A stretch of DNA of 64,000 nt from JAAYAN01 sp964437215. Its GTDB lineage: Bacteria; Bacteroidota; Ignavibacteria; Ignavibacteriales; Melioribacteraceae. Numbering within the stretch: the first letter of the stretch is position 1; each line of letters begins with the position of its first letter. Where the stretch lies: the NCBI GenBank assembly GCA_964437215.1, contig CAYTFZ010000001.1, positions 26,984 through 90,983 on the forward strand. The letters run 5' to 3'. The translations under genes were made by a program, and so were the position numbers. The notes below the pieces were generated by a model that saw only the letters and a list, made by a program, of their open reading frames with translations, ran no database searches and had not been told where the DNA came from. This document shows, one piece after another, positions 1-9,686 of the stretch.

Positions 1-1608
1 CTTAAGTATTACAATGTCATAATCTATTTCAGCGGGTATTGAAGCTTTTGATAAAATTATTGTACTCTGAGTTAAAGCAATTCCAAACTGAGGATAATAC
101 TCTGTTTCTTCAATTTCGTGAGAACAGTCTTTTATCACTATTTTTACACTAACTTCATCTAAAGAAATATAATATTCATTTCCGTCTGTGGAAATACTGC
201 AATCCGGATGTAAATGGATGTAACTTTTTACTAAATGATTTCCCTTTCCAGAAACTGAATCTCGCACAGAGATTGTATTATCTTTTGTGTGAATATTTCT
301 ACGATGAATTATTTTATCTCCAATAAGTCTGGCAAATCCTTTATATTCACCTGAAAAATTGAATCTATCTGCGTTGTATTCATAATTAATATTTTCAGGT
401 TTGTATCTTCTTGCAACCCTGAAACTTCCCCAGCATTCAATCTGATCTATTCCATCAATACTTATAGTATTGTGTGCAGATGCCGATCTTGAATAATTTC
501 TTCTTATTCCATGTTTGTATTCAAAAACACCAGTATCGGTAATAATTTTCTTTTTGCTTACCGAGAGTTCATAACTGAATATATCAGAATGCGAATGAGC
601 TGGAAGATAATCTGGTCCTATTTTTCCAGCATCTAATGCAAAATAAATGTTTTTATTTTTGAAAACATAATAACCTGAGTCAGTGAAAATATTTTTCTCT
701 TCAATAACATTAAAACCAAGATTATGTGCATATTCATTAAGTACTTTGGTCTCGGGAGCAATTCCTTCCGCCGAATCGTTAAATAAAGTAATTTCGCCGT
801 TAGGGTGGGTAAGACCATTTAAATAATTAAGCATTTTTGTAATGTTTTTCTTTAAGAAATCGCAAAATTCCTCATCATCTAAAGTAATGTTATACATATC
901 TAATAAACCAAAAAGCATTATTGCATGATACATCGTAGATCGTTCAAAATAACCGCCGTCACTCAATACCTGAATTGGGAGCTCTTTGTAAAAAATTCTT
1001 TTTGCTTCAGAAAGCCATTTATCTGATTCTCCGCTGCCGTTGAAATATTTTCCTGCAAAATATAACGCTTTGGCATTTTCCAGATAGTGATTACCGGGAA
1101 AATAAAACTCCATATTCCTGTAAAGAAATGAAGCTTGCTGATATATGCTCTTCTTAATAACTTCGTTTTCTGGCCTCATTTTTATCCAATTTACAATTCT
1201 TAAAGATAATGGATAAGAATGCCACCCTGTTCCCTTTCCTAAATGATTTTCGTTCAACCAATTAATACAAATATTTTCGAATTCGCTTTTATTTAGAAGA
1301 AATCCGTAATTAAAATAATGTAGATTAAATTTCCATAATAAAGGGAATTCTTCGAGATCCCAATTAATCGGATTACCTGTTTGACCGCAATGATTCAAAA
1401 ATATAAAGTTACCTTTTAATATTTCTTCTCTTCGATTTGTTGGATCATAAAACAGATAGTCGGTAAGTGATTGTTCATTTGTTTCAAGTTTTAAAGAAAT
1501 ATCCGGTATATTCTGCTTAAGGTATTTACGCTTTATTATAGAATAAATCCTTCCAATTGTCTGTTCTTTCCGTAAATATTTAAGCGTATGATAGTATTTA
1601 AATATCAT
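1..1608 (-). CDS. Heparinase II/III-family protein (partial, 3' end outside window)
   Basis: An open frame of 536 codons runs without a stop from an ATG at 1608 to base 1, so the C-terminus is off the left edge. The N-terminal half fits the alpha-helical toroid of the heparinase II/III (alginate-lyase-like) superfamily, including an NLHYFNYG stretch. The second half has the family's beta-sandwich motifs: AHSHSDIFSYELS near residue 335, then SAHNTISIDGIDQ and ECWGSFRVARR near 375-400. Family members cleave uronic-acid polysaccharides by beta-elimination or are catalytically inert homologues. No signal peptide is visible, which is odd for an enzyme acting on an exported glycan. Its start overlaps the upstream glycosyltransferase by 11 nt, indicating translational coupling within the exopolysaccharide operon. 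Family assignment is firm; substrate and activity are inferred. Confidence 0.85.
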   Translation of the reverse strand, partial: MIFKYYHTLKYLRKEQTIGRIYSIIKRKYLKQNIPDISLKLETNEQSLTDYLFYDPTNRREEILKGNFIFLNHCGQTGNPINWDLEEFPLLWKFNLHYFNYGFLLNKSEFENICINWLNENHLGKGTGWHSYPLSLRIVNWIKMRPENEVIKKSIYQQASFLYRNMEFYFPGNHYLENAKALYFAGKYFNGSGESDKWLSEAKRIFYKELPIQVLSDGGYFERSTMYHAIMLFGLLDMYNITLDDEEFCDFLKKNITKMLNYLNGLTHPNGEITLFNDSAEGIAPETKVLNEYAHNLGFNVIEEKNIFTDSGYYVFKNKNIYFALDAGKIGPDYLPAHSHSDIFSYELSVSKKKIITDTGVFEYKHGIRRNYSRSASAHNTISIDGIDQIECWGSFRVARRYKPENINYEYNADRFNFSGEYKGFARLIGDKIIHRRNIHTKDNTISVRDSVSGKGNHLVKSYIHLHPDCSISTDGNEYYISLDEVSVKIVIKDCSHEIEETEYYPQFGIALTQSTIILSKASIPAEIDYDIVILK

Positions 1609-2725
1609 TTTTACTTTTACCGATTGATTTTGTAATATATTCTTTCATCCGCTTTCCTACCATTTCCCAAGTGTATTTCTCTGTTACTAGTTTATATCCA
1701 TATTCACCAAAGGTCATGCATTTTTGCGGATTATCAAGTAATTTAATTAAAGCTTCTGCAATTCCTTTTACATCACCTGGTTCAACAAGATATCCGTTTG
1801 TATCATTTTGAACAAAATCCGGAATTGCCCCTATGTTTGTGGCAACAACCGGCAGCCTGTAGAGCATTGCTTCGAGATATACAAGTCCGAAAGGTTCTCT
1901 TTTGGTGGGCATACAAAAGACAGATGCATTTTTATAATAATCGGGAACTTTTTCGATTGGAATTCTTCCAAGAACGATACATTTCTCATTTTTTATTTTT
2001 GGATTTGCACCTATAATAATCAGTTTCGAATCGGGATGCTTTTTTAAAACTTTTTCAAAAGCTTCCAGTAAATCGGGTCCGCCTTTTCTTTCCCAGTCAA
2101 TTCCAACAAATAAAATATTTTTATTTTTATATCTTTCAATATCCGAGGTCATATTTTCGATATCAACATTGCTTCCAGCATAAACACAAGCAACTTTTTC
2201 TACAGGACAAGAATACTCCGAAATAATAGAATTAGTAATATTTGAACTGTATGTGAAATTTAATGTGGCATTTTTATAAATAGATTTTTCAAGTTCAATC
2301 ATTTCACTTGATAAAAGACCTTTTTTATCGAATAGCGGATAACCTAAATTAGCCAAATGAGTATGGTCGGTATAAATAAAATGCGGAAGCCCTTCGAGAC
2401 TTGTATCGTAAACAGAACCTATTTGAAAAGAGAAGTAATAATCCCCTTCGCGCAATTTATTGTTCACCATTTTTTTTATTTTTTTAAATAAAAAAACTGT
2501 CCGGAAAAAAACATCTTTAAACTTCTTACGGTTTGTTAATAAATCTAGACCATATTCTTTAAATGTAAAAAAGACATTAAATAAAACAATTATCTTCTCT
2601 TTTTTTAATAAATCTACAATCCGAATAATATCAAACTTGTAATCAGGGAAATTATCTTCCAATATTTTAAGCGTATTATCTGTCTGAGGATGTTCGTGAG
2701 CAGTGATAAAAGCAATTTTTTTCAT
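1598..2725 (-). CDS. Glycosyltransferase family 4 (group 1)
   Basis: A 375-residue GT-B fold glycosyltransferase. The C-terminal half has a typical family-4 donor-binding region: FVGIDWERKGGPDLLEAF, then a CMPTKREPFGLVYLEAML block whose E-x7-E motif (EPFGLVYLE) contacts the nucleotide-sugar, then ATNIGAIPDFV and NGYLVEPGD. It probably adds one sugar to the lipid-linked repeat unit on the cytoplasmic face of the inner membrane. The donor and acceptor cannot be read from sequence. It is preceded by a 323-nt gap holding no convincing gene and overlaps the downstream heparinase-like gene by 11 nt. Confidence 0.9.
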   Translation of the reverse strand: MKKIAFITAHEHPQTDNTLKILEDNFPDYKFDIIRIVDLLKKEKIIVLFNVFFTFKEYGLDLLTNRKKFKDVFFRTVFLFKKIKKMVNNKLREGDYYFSFQIGSVYDTSLEGLPHFIYTDHTHLANLGYPLFDKKGLLSSEMIELEKSIYKNATLNFTYSSNITNSIISEYSCPVEKVACVYAGSNVDIENMTSDIERYKNKNILFVGIDWERKGGPDLLEAFEKVLKKHPDSKLIIIGANPKIKNEKCIVLGRIPIEKVPDYYKNASVFCMPTKREPFGLVYLEAMLYRLPVVATNIGAIPDFVQNDTNGYLVEPGDVKGIAEALIKLLDNPQKCMTFGEYGYKLVTEKYTWEMVGKRMKEYITKSIGKSKNDI

Positions 2726-3048
2726 AACTGTATTAAGTCTTAATAGTAAATTTTACCGTATCAGTACGGTTGTTATTTAGCTTATAAAATAGATAACGAA
2801 ACTGACAAAATATATATTATTTTTTTCTGCTGAAATGTTCGCAGATAACACTTTGCACTTTACTTTCTTTCCGTATACAATATAAATCATTTTTTTAATA
2901 ATTTTAGAAAATTTATACTTCCCGATTTTATTTACTTCATAATTCAATAATGAATCCGTCCGGTACTTTGATTTCAATTAGATTAAATTTATTTGCAAAA
3001 CTTTCTCTAAATCCTTTATTTGAATACTATCCATGTATCCAGAACATA
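2726..3048. other. Noncoding gap inside the polysaccharide operon
   Basis: The 323 bases hold no gene I can support. A 66-codon minus frame at 2777-2977 has AT-biased, unremarkable composition and no family resemblance. A small perfect hairpin (ACCGTA/TACGGT, 2755-2770) lies about 30 bases upstream of the next minus-strand gene. It could be a weak terminator or processing site after the glycosyltransferase ending at 3049. This is the only sizeable gap in the 17-kb locus, so a lost or decayed gene is possible. Confidence 0.4.
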
Positions 3049-4095
3049 TCAACTCTTTTCAAAAAGTTTTTTACACATTTCAATATATTTCTCTGTCAGA
3101 ATTTTTGAATCGAACTCACTAGCTTTTTTTAGAGATTTCATCCTGAGTTCGTAGAGTAAATTTCTATTATTGTTAATTTGGTTAATTGCTTCAATAATAA
3201 CATTTTTATTTTTGGGTTCGAACATTATCACATCTTCTTCCGTAAACATTTCTTTAAGCGAAGGAAGGTTTGTGCATAATACAGCTAATCCGCAGGATAA
3301 TGCTTCAATTACAATTCCTGGATATCCTTCTTTGTAACTTGGCAAGATCAATGCATCATATTCTGCCATTTTTTTTATTACTTCTTCAGGTCTAAGAGCT
3401 CCTAAATATTTCACTTTTTTGTTTTCGAAAATATTAACACTAAGGCCATCATAAAAAGGACCGTAAACATCTATCTGAACATCAGGTAATGACTCGGCGG
3501 CTTCAATCAATTCGAATATACCTTTTTCTTTTCGAATATGAGAAATAAAAACAATTTTTAACTTTCCGTTTATGTTTTTTGAAGGTATCGGAAGATTTGA
3601 ATACATTTTTCTGTGATTAGGAAACCATTGAACATTTTTATGAAGCGGAGTAAATTTTTCATGCAAATATTTCGTTTCTACTAAAAGAAGATCGGATTGT
3701 AAAACAAAATTATCTATTATAAATTTTAATATTAAATTCGAGTTAGAATAATAATTATAAAAATTTCCTCCAAATATCCTGTAGGCTAGTTTCTTATTAA
3801 ACAATTTACTAAGGACATACAAATAACCGCTTAATGAAACAATTCCTCTGATAGATGCGTGAATTGAAATAATATCTACTTTATGAATATTGTGCAATAT
3901 TTGTAACGCTATCTTTAAAAAAGGCATGGGTGATATTTTTCGAATATTAACATCAATTGTTTTTATTATCACATTTTCTTTTGCTGAAGCAAGTTCTTCA
4001 ATTAAAAGTTGAAATAAAACAGTAGTTCCACCCATCGGGGGAGGTAATGGACCTAAAAGCATTATTCTTATTTTATTTTCGTATTTATTTAACAT
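3049..4095 (-). CDS. Glycosyltransferase family 4
   Basis: 348 residues, GT-B fold. The N-terminus carries GPLPPPMGGTTVLFQLL, a glycine-rich acceptor-domain loop seen in many EPS glycosyltransferases. The C-terminal domain has FISHIRKEKGIFELIEA and the donor motif LPSYKEGYPGIVIEAL, with both E-x7-E glutamates intact. It probably extends the exopolysaccharide repeat unit in the cytoplasm. It lies 12 nt after the next upstream glycosyltransferase. It resembles the glycosyltransferase at 12371-13528 in its N-terminal loop, so the two may be distant paralogues. Confidence 0.9.
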   Translation of the reverse strand: MLNKYENKIRIMLLGPLPPPMGGTTVLFQLLIEELASAKENVIIKTIDVNIRKISPMPFLKIALQILHNIHKVDIISIHASIRGIVSLSGYLYVLSKLFNKKLAYRIFGGNFYNYYSNSNLILKFIIDNFVLQSDLLLVETKYLHEKFTPLHKNVQWFPNHRKMYSNLPIPSKNINGKLKIVFISHIRKEKGIFELIEAAESLPDVQIDVYGPFYDGLSVNIFENKKVKYLGALRPEEVIKKMAEYDALILPSYKEGYPGIVIEALSCGLAVLCTNLPSLKEMFTEEDVIMFEPKNKNVIIEAINQINNNRNLLYELRMKSLKKASEFDSKILTEKYIEMCKKLFEKS

Positions 4096-4107
4096 TCAAC
4101 CACAAAT

Positions 4108-5232
4108 TTACATTATATCAATAAAAACTTTTTTGTATTTCTCAATGCTTTTCTCTATACTGAAATCTAATGATCTTTTAATAAGGATATCCTTCGATGG
4201 CGGATTTTTTAAATAATCCTTAATATTATTTGCGAGATTAAGATAATCCCCTACCGGGGATAATAGTCCGTATTTCCCGTTTTCAAATATTTCTGCTGGT
4301 CCGCTAGGACAATCTGTACTAACAGATGGACATCCACAAGCAATAGCTTGAATTAATGCTCCTGGTAAACCTTCCCACCTCGAAGAAAGCACAAATAAAT
4401 CTGCGTGCGAAAAATACGAAAACGGATTTTGAACAAATCCCGGGAAAATTACTTTATCGCTTATTTTTAATTCTTCAATTAATTTATATAATGCAATTGT
4501 TTCAGTATCGTCTTTATCGCTTTGTCCAAGTATCATTAATCGGGAAGGAATTTCTTTATTAACCTCCGAAAATGCTTTAACTAAAGTGCTAAAATCTTTT
4601 TGCGGATTAATTCTTCCAACTCCTAAAATAATCGGCGTGGATTTATCATTAAACCATGGATGATTACAAGGTTCTTTAGCTTTTTCAAAAATATCATTTC
4701 CTACAACCGGATTATGAATCAGTTCAACCTTATTTTCAGGCAATTTTAAATATTCTATCAAATCTTTATAAACACCTTCAGATATAGCAATTATTTTATC
4801 GCCATATGGATAAACTTTTGCTGCTGCAAAATTTATTATTTTGTTCCAAAAAGTTAACTCCGACTTTGTTTCAACTGAAAATGTTGTTGCTTCGCGGAGA
4901 AGTAACTTTGTTTTTACACCGGAAAGTTTACGTGCAATTACAGCAGCAACATTAACTCTGCTAAGTGTTGAGATTAAAACATCCGGAGTTCTATTTTTTA
5001 AATAGAAGGTTAGTGCCTTTATTGATTTTAATACTCTTGGTGATTTTAAATCAATAATTTTGATATTTTCTGGAACTTCAGAAAGATAAGGACCAACGGC
5101 TTCAGTTAGAACAAGTTCAACGTTCATTCCAGCGGAGTCTAATCCTTTTGCTAGATTTAGCATCATTCTTTCTGCACCACCTCCATTTAAATTTGCAACA
5201 AGAACTGCAATATGTAATTTTCTATCATTCAT
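4108..5232 (-). CDS. Glycosyltransferase family 4 (GGGAER type)
   Basis: The frame is open to 5349, but the first 39 residues of that version overlap the epimerase and look unlike a glycosyltransferase. The ATG at 5232 gives MNDRKLHIAVLVANLNGGG, the normal family start, one base after the epimerase stop, so I place the start there (374 aa). GGGAERMMLNLAKGL near the N-terminus and RWEGLPGALIQAIACGCP plus DCPSGPAEIF in the C-terminal half match the PglH/PglJ-like branch of GT4. In the E-x7-E motif the second glutamate is glutamine. It probably transfers a hexose or HexNAc in repeat-unit assembly; the exact sugar is unknown. Confidence 0.9.
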   Translation of the reverse strand: MNDRKLHIAVLVANLNGGGAERMMLNLAKGLDSAGMNVELVLTEAVGPYLSEVPENIKIIDLKSPRVLKSIKALTFYLKNRTPDVLISTLSRVNVAAVIARKLSGVKTKLLLREATTFSVETKSELTFWNKIINFAAAKVYPYGDKIIAISEGVYKDLIEYLKLPENKVELIHNPVVGNDIFEKAKEPCNHPWFNDKSTPIILGVGRINPQKDFSTLVKAFSEVNKEIPSRLMILGQSDKDDTETIALYKLIEELKISDKVIFPGFVQNPFSYFSHADLFVLSSRWEGLPGALIQAIACGCPSVSTDCPSGPAEIFENGKYGLLSPVGDYLNLANNIKDYLKNPPSKDILIKRSLDFSIEKSIEKYKKVFIDIM

Positions 5233-5233
5233 A

Positions 5234-6184
5234 TTATTCTGAAAGCAACCATTTACAATAGAGCTCAATTCCCTCTTCAATTTTAATTTTAGGATTATAT
5301 TCCAACATTTTTCTCGATTTTTCAACATCAGCAAATGTCCTTTCAACATCGCCAGCTTGTCGTGAACCGAATTCTACTTTTGCTTTTTTTCCAAGATATT
5401 TCTCAAGCAAGCTTACCAAATCGCTTAATTTAACAACCTGCGATTCGCCTAAATTAAATATTTCGTATCCTTTAAGCCGGGTTATGCTGTTTATCAGCCC
5501 GTTTACAATGTCGTCAATATATGTATAATCTCTCGACGTTGAACCGTTACCATCAAATAATGTTATAGTTTCACCTTTTAAAATGTTATTTGCAAATTTA
5601 GCAATTGCCATTTCAGGGCGCTGCTTTGGTCCGTAAACAGTAAAAAATCTGTAACAGAAAATATTAAAATCATAAAGTGAATGGTATGTATAACATAGTA
5701 ACTCTCCTGCTTTTTTTGAAGCTGCATAAGGTGAAATAGGATTATCTACATTGTCTGTTTCCGAAAACGGAAGCTTTTTATTATTTCCGTAAACCGAAGA
5801 AGATGAAGCGAAAAGCATATCTTTTAATCCAAAGTTCCTCATAGCTTCCAAAATATTAATTGTTCCGAAAACATTGGTTTCGTAATAGCCGATCGGATTA
5901 ATTAAAGAAGGACGTACACCTGCTTTTGCGGCAAGGTGAACCACAAGTTCAATTTTTTCTTCCCTGAAAATTTTCTGTAAAAGCTCTTTATTTAAGATAT
6001 CACCTTCGTAAATTTTCCAGTTTTTGTTGTTTCTAAATTTTTCAATATTTTTCTCTTTAATAGTTCTATCGTAAAACGAATCGAAATTATCAATGCAAAC
6101 AACTTTATAGTTATCATTTAAAAGTCTTTCGGTAAGATTAGAACCAATAAATCCAGCTCCTCCGGTAACCAATACTTTTTTCAT
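5234..6184 (-). CDS. NAD-dependent epimerase, UDP-glucuronate 4-epimerase-like
   Basis: A 316-residue extended short-chain dehydrogenase. The Rossmann motif GGAGFIGSNL is at residues 8-17, the catalytic serine region is ASSSSVYG, and YAASKKAGE supplies the Tyr-x3-Lys pair near residue 153. YRFFTVYGPKQRPEMA is the signature of the UDP-glucuronate 4-epimerase subgroup. The likely reaction is UDP-glucuronate to UDP-galacturonate, giving uronic acid precursors to the locus. That agrees with two heparinase-family genes nearby. Other UDP-sugar 4-epimerase specificities are possible. It is tightly spaced with the glycosyltransferases on both sides, so it belongs to the operon. Confidence 0.85.
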   Translation of the reverse strand: MKKVLVTGGAGFIGSNLTERLLNDNYKVVCIDNFDSFYDRTIKEKNIEKFRNNKNWKIYEGDILNKELLQKIFREEKIELVVHLAAKAGVRPSLINPIGYYETNVFGTINILEAMRNFGLKDMLFASSSSVYGNNKKLPFSETDNVDNPISPYAASKKAGELLCYTYHSLYDFNIFCYRFFTVYGPKQRPEMAIAKFANNILKGETITLFDGNGSTSRDYTYIDDIVNGLINSITRLKGYEIFNLGESQVVKLSDLVSLLEKYLGKKAKVEFGSRQAGDVERTFADVEKSRKMLEYNPKIKIEEGIELYCKWLLSE

Positions 6185-6202
6185 AATTTCCCTTTATATT
6201 TA

Positions 6203-7420
6203 TTATATACTTTTATATGATTCAGCCATTATTTTTGCATATTTGATTTTTGAAAAATTTGCAAGCCCTATTTCTGCTATTTCTTTTCTGCTTGGGAGGT
6301 TATAATTTAGAAGAAACTCTTTAATGATTTTTTTACTGTTAACAGTTTCTTCCTCTTTAAGAACCAGTCCGAGATTTTTTTCTTTTACATACTGGCTGTA
6401 ATCACCAATAAAATCCGATATAAGAACAGGCAGACCAGTCATTATATATTCTGCAAATTTAGTAGGAGCGGCCACTTCATTTAACGGGTCTCTTTCACGA
6501 AGCAAAACTCCCATATCGGCAGCATTCAAAAAACCGGCAACTTCATCTCTTTCTGCACTTTCAATAAAATATTTACCTTTAACCAATTTTTCAGAAGCAA
6601 GCTTTTCTGCATCTGTAACAGACGGTGTTAAAATGATGAAAAAAATATTTTCAAGTTCTTTCATCAGATTTCCGATGATTTCAAAGATTGTATCCGAATA
6701 ATGCCAGTAACCGATTCCTCCTGGATAAACAAACACAAATTTTTCTTCAATTTTAAGTTGTTTTCTAACTTTATTCCTTAAGTTTTCATTAAAATAAAAT
6801 TTCGTATGGTCTGCTAGACAAGGTATAACAGCAGTTTTATTTAACTCGATGTTACAATTTTTAACAAATCTTTCTTTAAGTACATCTGATACAAAAAATA
6901 TTTTAGATGCATTTTTTGTTATACCAATTTGAAGTTGTCTGTCCTTTTTAAGTTTTGCTAATCTTTCTTTTTCAGGAATCCCTTTAGTTATTGCATAATA
7001 ATTATATTCAGCAGCTTGATCTGCGCGAACATCATAAATGTAAGTAACATTTTTCATTCTTCTTTTTAATTTTTCGGCTGCAAGTCCGCTTACAGATCCT
7101 CTGCAATGAAGAACAATTTCATCATTTTTATATTTCCGAAATTTTATTAAAAGAATAACATAACTAATAAAAACATTAAACCAGCTGCCCGGTTTTTTGC
7201 CTGAAGGGAAAAAAAAGACTTTACCATTAATCTTTTTTTCTATATTGGACTTATGTTTTGATAGTTCCGAAAATCCTTTCAAATATTCTCCCAGCCTGAG
7301 GAGAAAAATAACACTAAAATTAATCCCTTCTTTATCATAAAATTCAATGTATTCAATCACCTGCGAACTGATTACATTCTTTGGATATTCAGTTAATATT
7401 GAAAAATAATAACGGCTCAT
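6203..7420 (-). CDS. Glycosyltransferase (GT4-like)
   Basis: 405 residues. The C-terminal half reads as a GT-B nucleotide-sugar domain: FVFVYPGGIGYWHYSDTIF, then AADMGVLLRERDPLNEVA and APTKFAEYIMTGLPVLISD, where the glutamate of FAEYIMTG stands in for the usual second donor-site glutamate. The N-terminal half is less typical of GT4. No signal peptide or membrane helix is seen, so it should act in the cytoplasm or peripherally at the inner membrane. It is flanked by the epimerase (18 nt away) and the 740-aa heparinase-like gene (43 nt). Donor and acceptor are unknown. Confidence 0.8.
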   Translation of the reverse strand: MSRYYFSILTEYPKNVISSQVIEYIEFYDKEGINFSVIFLLRLGEYLKGFSELSKHKSNIEKKINGKVFFFPSGKKPGSWFNVFISYVILLIKFRKYKNDEIVLHCRGSVSGLAAEKLKRRMKNVTYIYDVRADQAAEYNYYAITKGIPEKERLAKLKKDRQLQIGITKNASKIFFVSDVLKERFVKNCNIELNKTAVIPCLADHTKFYFNENLRNKVRKQLKIEEKFVFVYPGGIGYWHYSDTIFEIIGNLMKELENIFFIILTPSVTDAEKLASEKLVKGKYFIESAERDEVAGFLNAADMGVLLRERDPLNEVAAPTKFAEYIMTGLPVLISDFIGDYSQYVKEKNLGLVLKEEETVNSKKIIKEFLLNYNLPSRKEIAEIGLANFSKIKYAKIMAESYKSI

Positions 7421-7463
7421 TTAAAACCTGATTGAAAGATGTAAAAATATTTAAGAAAAGTAC

Positions 7464-9686
7464 TTAAATTCCAGCAGAAATTCGATTTATTATTGATTTT
7501 TCCGCTAGGTGCATCTTAAAAATATCTAAACCTAACCGGAATTGTACATTCTGCTCAGTGGGATTTATTGATTGATTAAGCATTTCGAAATCAATTTTCC
7601 CAGGAATAATTAAAAAACATAAAGCCAAAGGAATTTCGTTCTCTGTGTAATAATTAACAACATTTGCAGGATGAACCTCCCCGTATTGAGTTGAACTCCA
7701 ACCGTCAACAGGATTTTCTATTCCTGATAATATTCTGTTTTTAATTTCGAACTCCGCAATAGGAATAAGTTTCAATTTTGTTTTGTTATCTGCCGAAATT
7801 AAAATATTTGAATCTTCACTTAACACTTTATTATTGTCAAGATTAAAAAAAGGATTTATTTTATGTTTTCCGCTTCCGTTAATTATATCTGTAATTAGTA
7901 TAAATTTTGTACGGTAATATAACAATTTCCTTCTGTGTGTTATTCCTATTTTTTGATATCCTGAATGAGACATATCAATATAATCAAATTCTGCTTCCGA
8001 ACGAAATTCATAAAGTTTGGATTTATATAGTTTCGGTATTCCAAATCTTGTGCTTGTAACATTCAAACTGTCGCTTTCATCAATTTCAATTGTATTGTGA
8101 GCCCGCGTTTTACGGAAATAATAACGCCATTTGTCATCCTTTCCGTAAAGATATGTAGATGGATCATTGAAAATTGTTTTACCGTTTGTTAAATATTCAA
8201 AACTCAAATAGTCTGCATGATTATGGCTGACGGAAACATTGTTTCGCAACACCGTAGGACCACCCCTGAAAGCAAGATAATCCGATTTTTCATTCCAACC
8301 ATTTCTAAAAAATCCGATACCTGCTTCTTTGTAAAATACTGATTTCTTTTCAGGTGCTTCAGGGATAATAGCTTTATAAATATCATATCCTTTTTCGCCT
8401 AAAAGCATTAAAGTTTCTACCGATAATTTTTGAGAAACATATTTGAAGTCGGGACGATTAAATAAAACCGCTCCGGTTGAAAGATAACTCCGCCTGTCGT
8501 TTGTGTTATAATCTACAAGTCGGAATGCTCTGCCTGAATCATTATCGCCGATTTTTGGAATACTGCCATCTGGACGAACCATAAACATAGCGTATTCAAT
8601 CATTTTCTCAATTCTTTTATCGCATTCATCCGATAATGATATACCTATTTTTTCAAGCACTATTTTTGTAATTAAAAAAGAATCCAAAACAAATAAATGA
8701 TAATTTGTTGATAATTCTCCACTGGGTCCGTTTTCCCAAATTTGTTTAATCAATTCTTGTTTTAATATTTTTATCAATTCATTGAATTTCTTTTCAGCAG
8801 ATTTAAATTCTGGAAAAACTGAATAAAATATAATTAACCCGCATATTTCCGAAATGAGATGGTTGTGTGTTACTAAATGCCTCGATAAATGCCAATAAGT
8901 ATACTCGGCATGTTTATATAAAGATTTAAAGAAAAGTGTCTTCAATTCAAGATTAAAATGTTGCGAATTTCGAAATATATAAAATGCCCAAATCCAGCTT
9001 TGCATTCTTAACGCTGTTTCCTGGGAATGCAACCAGTTAATACCGAATGGTATCGGATTTTTTTCAATCCAATCTCTTAATTCATCAACAAACTCTTTAG
9101 CATATTTTTCATTACCTGTAATAATGTATGCTTTGCCAAGAGTTACAAAATATTGATGTCTATTCAATTCCCAAGTCTGCCTTACATCTCCAATCCTCTT
9201 TTCACTTGAATAATCTAAATCCATATAAAAATCAAGAGGCCAGTTTCTATCATCCTCAAAATTGCTGTGCCAGTTGATTTTTTCACCGAATTCAGGAGAA
9301 TTCGGGCATATCCATTTAAACTGATGGCGGCATATTCCGTCTGCTCTTTTTATTACTTCTTCAACTTCTTTCGGGAATTCTTTTATCAATATTTGCTTAA
9401 TTCCGGCAATTTCATTTTCATCAATTAAAAATCGGTTGTTCCTCTCTTCTGATAAATACTTCACAATATCTTCAACCGATTCAGTATTTTTTCCTATATT
9501 TTTCAGAAATACCAAATTCAGGTTTTTTAAAAATTCTTTATCGGAAGGAATACCATTGTGCTTTTTGTAAAACCATCTTAAATATTCTATAAGAATAGGT
9601 TTCCGGTATCGGATAAAAAGTGAATATAAACTTCCTTTGATACCTTTCTTTTTTATACCGTAAAATATTTTTCCGAATTTACTCAT
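7464..9686 (-). CDS. Heparinase II/III-family protein (full length)
   Basis: 740 residues, the usual size for the superfamily. The N-terminal 430 residues fit the alpha/alpha toroid, including LSRHLVTHNHLISEICGL, a conserved substrate-cleft region. The beta-sandwich half has SVSHNHADYLSFEYL near 485 and RAHNTIEIDESDS near 527, matching Hepar_II_III domains. Such proteins are lyases of heparin, heparan, alginate or related uronates. There is no N-terminal signal peptide; the first 50 residues are lysine/arginine-rich (KKKGIKGSLYSLF), suggesting cytoplasmic or membrane-peripheral location. Its start overlaps the deacetylase-like gene by 8 nt. It and the partial gene at 1-1608 are different paralogues in one locus. 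Function in polymer trimming or release is inferred. Confidence 0.88.
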   Translation of the reverse strand: MSKFGKIFYGIKKKGIKGSLYSLFIRYRKPILIEYLRWFYKKHNGIPSDKEFLKNLNLVFLKNIGKNTESVEDIVKYLSEERNNRFLIDENEIAGIKQILIKEFPKEVEEVIKRADGICRHQFKWICPNSPEFGEKINWHSNFEDDRNWPLDFYMDLDYSSEKRIGDVRQTWELNRHQYFVTLGKAYIITGNEKYAKEFVDELRDWIEKNPIPFGINWLHSQETALRMQSWIWAFYIFRNSQHFNLELKTLFFKSLYKHAEYTYWHLSRHLVTHNHLISEICGLIIFYSVFPEFKSAEKKFNELIKILKQELIKQIWENGPSGELSTNYHLFVLDSFLITKIVLEKIGISLSDECDKRIEKMIEYAMFMVRPDGSIPKIGDNDSGRAFRLVDYNTNDRRSYLSTGAVLFNRPDFKYVSQKLSVETLMLLGEKGYDIYKAIIPEAPEKKSVFYKEAGIGFFRNGWNEKSDYLAFRGGPTVLRNNVSVSHNHADYLSFEYLTNGKTIFNDPSTYLYGKDDKWRYYFRKTRAHNTIEIDESDSLNVTSTRFGIPKLYKSKLYEFRSEAEFDYIDMSHSGYQKIGITHRRKLLYYRTKFILITDIINGSGKHKINPFFNLDNNKVLSEDSNILISADNKTKLKLIPIAEFEIKNRILSGIENPVDGWSSTQYGEVHPANVVNYYTENEIPLALCFLIIPGKIDFEMLNQSINPTEQNVQFRLGLDIFKMHLAEKSIINRISAGI

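Noticed and set aside
2777..2977. 66-codon minus-strand open frame in the EPS locus
   Set aside because: AT-driven composition, no family resemblance and no clear ribosome-binding site.
4108..5349. Longer version of the glycosyltransferase starting at 5349
   Set aside because: The extra 39 residues lie inside the epimerase gene; the ATG at 5232 directly follows the epimerase stop and gives the normal family N-terminus.
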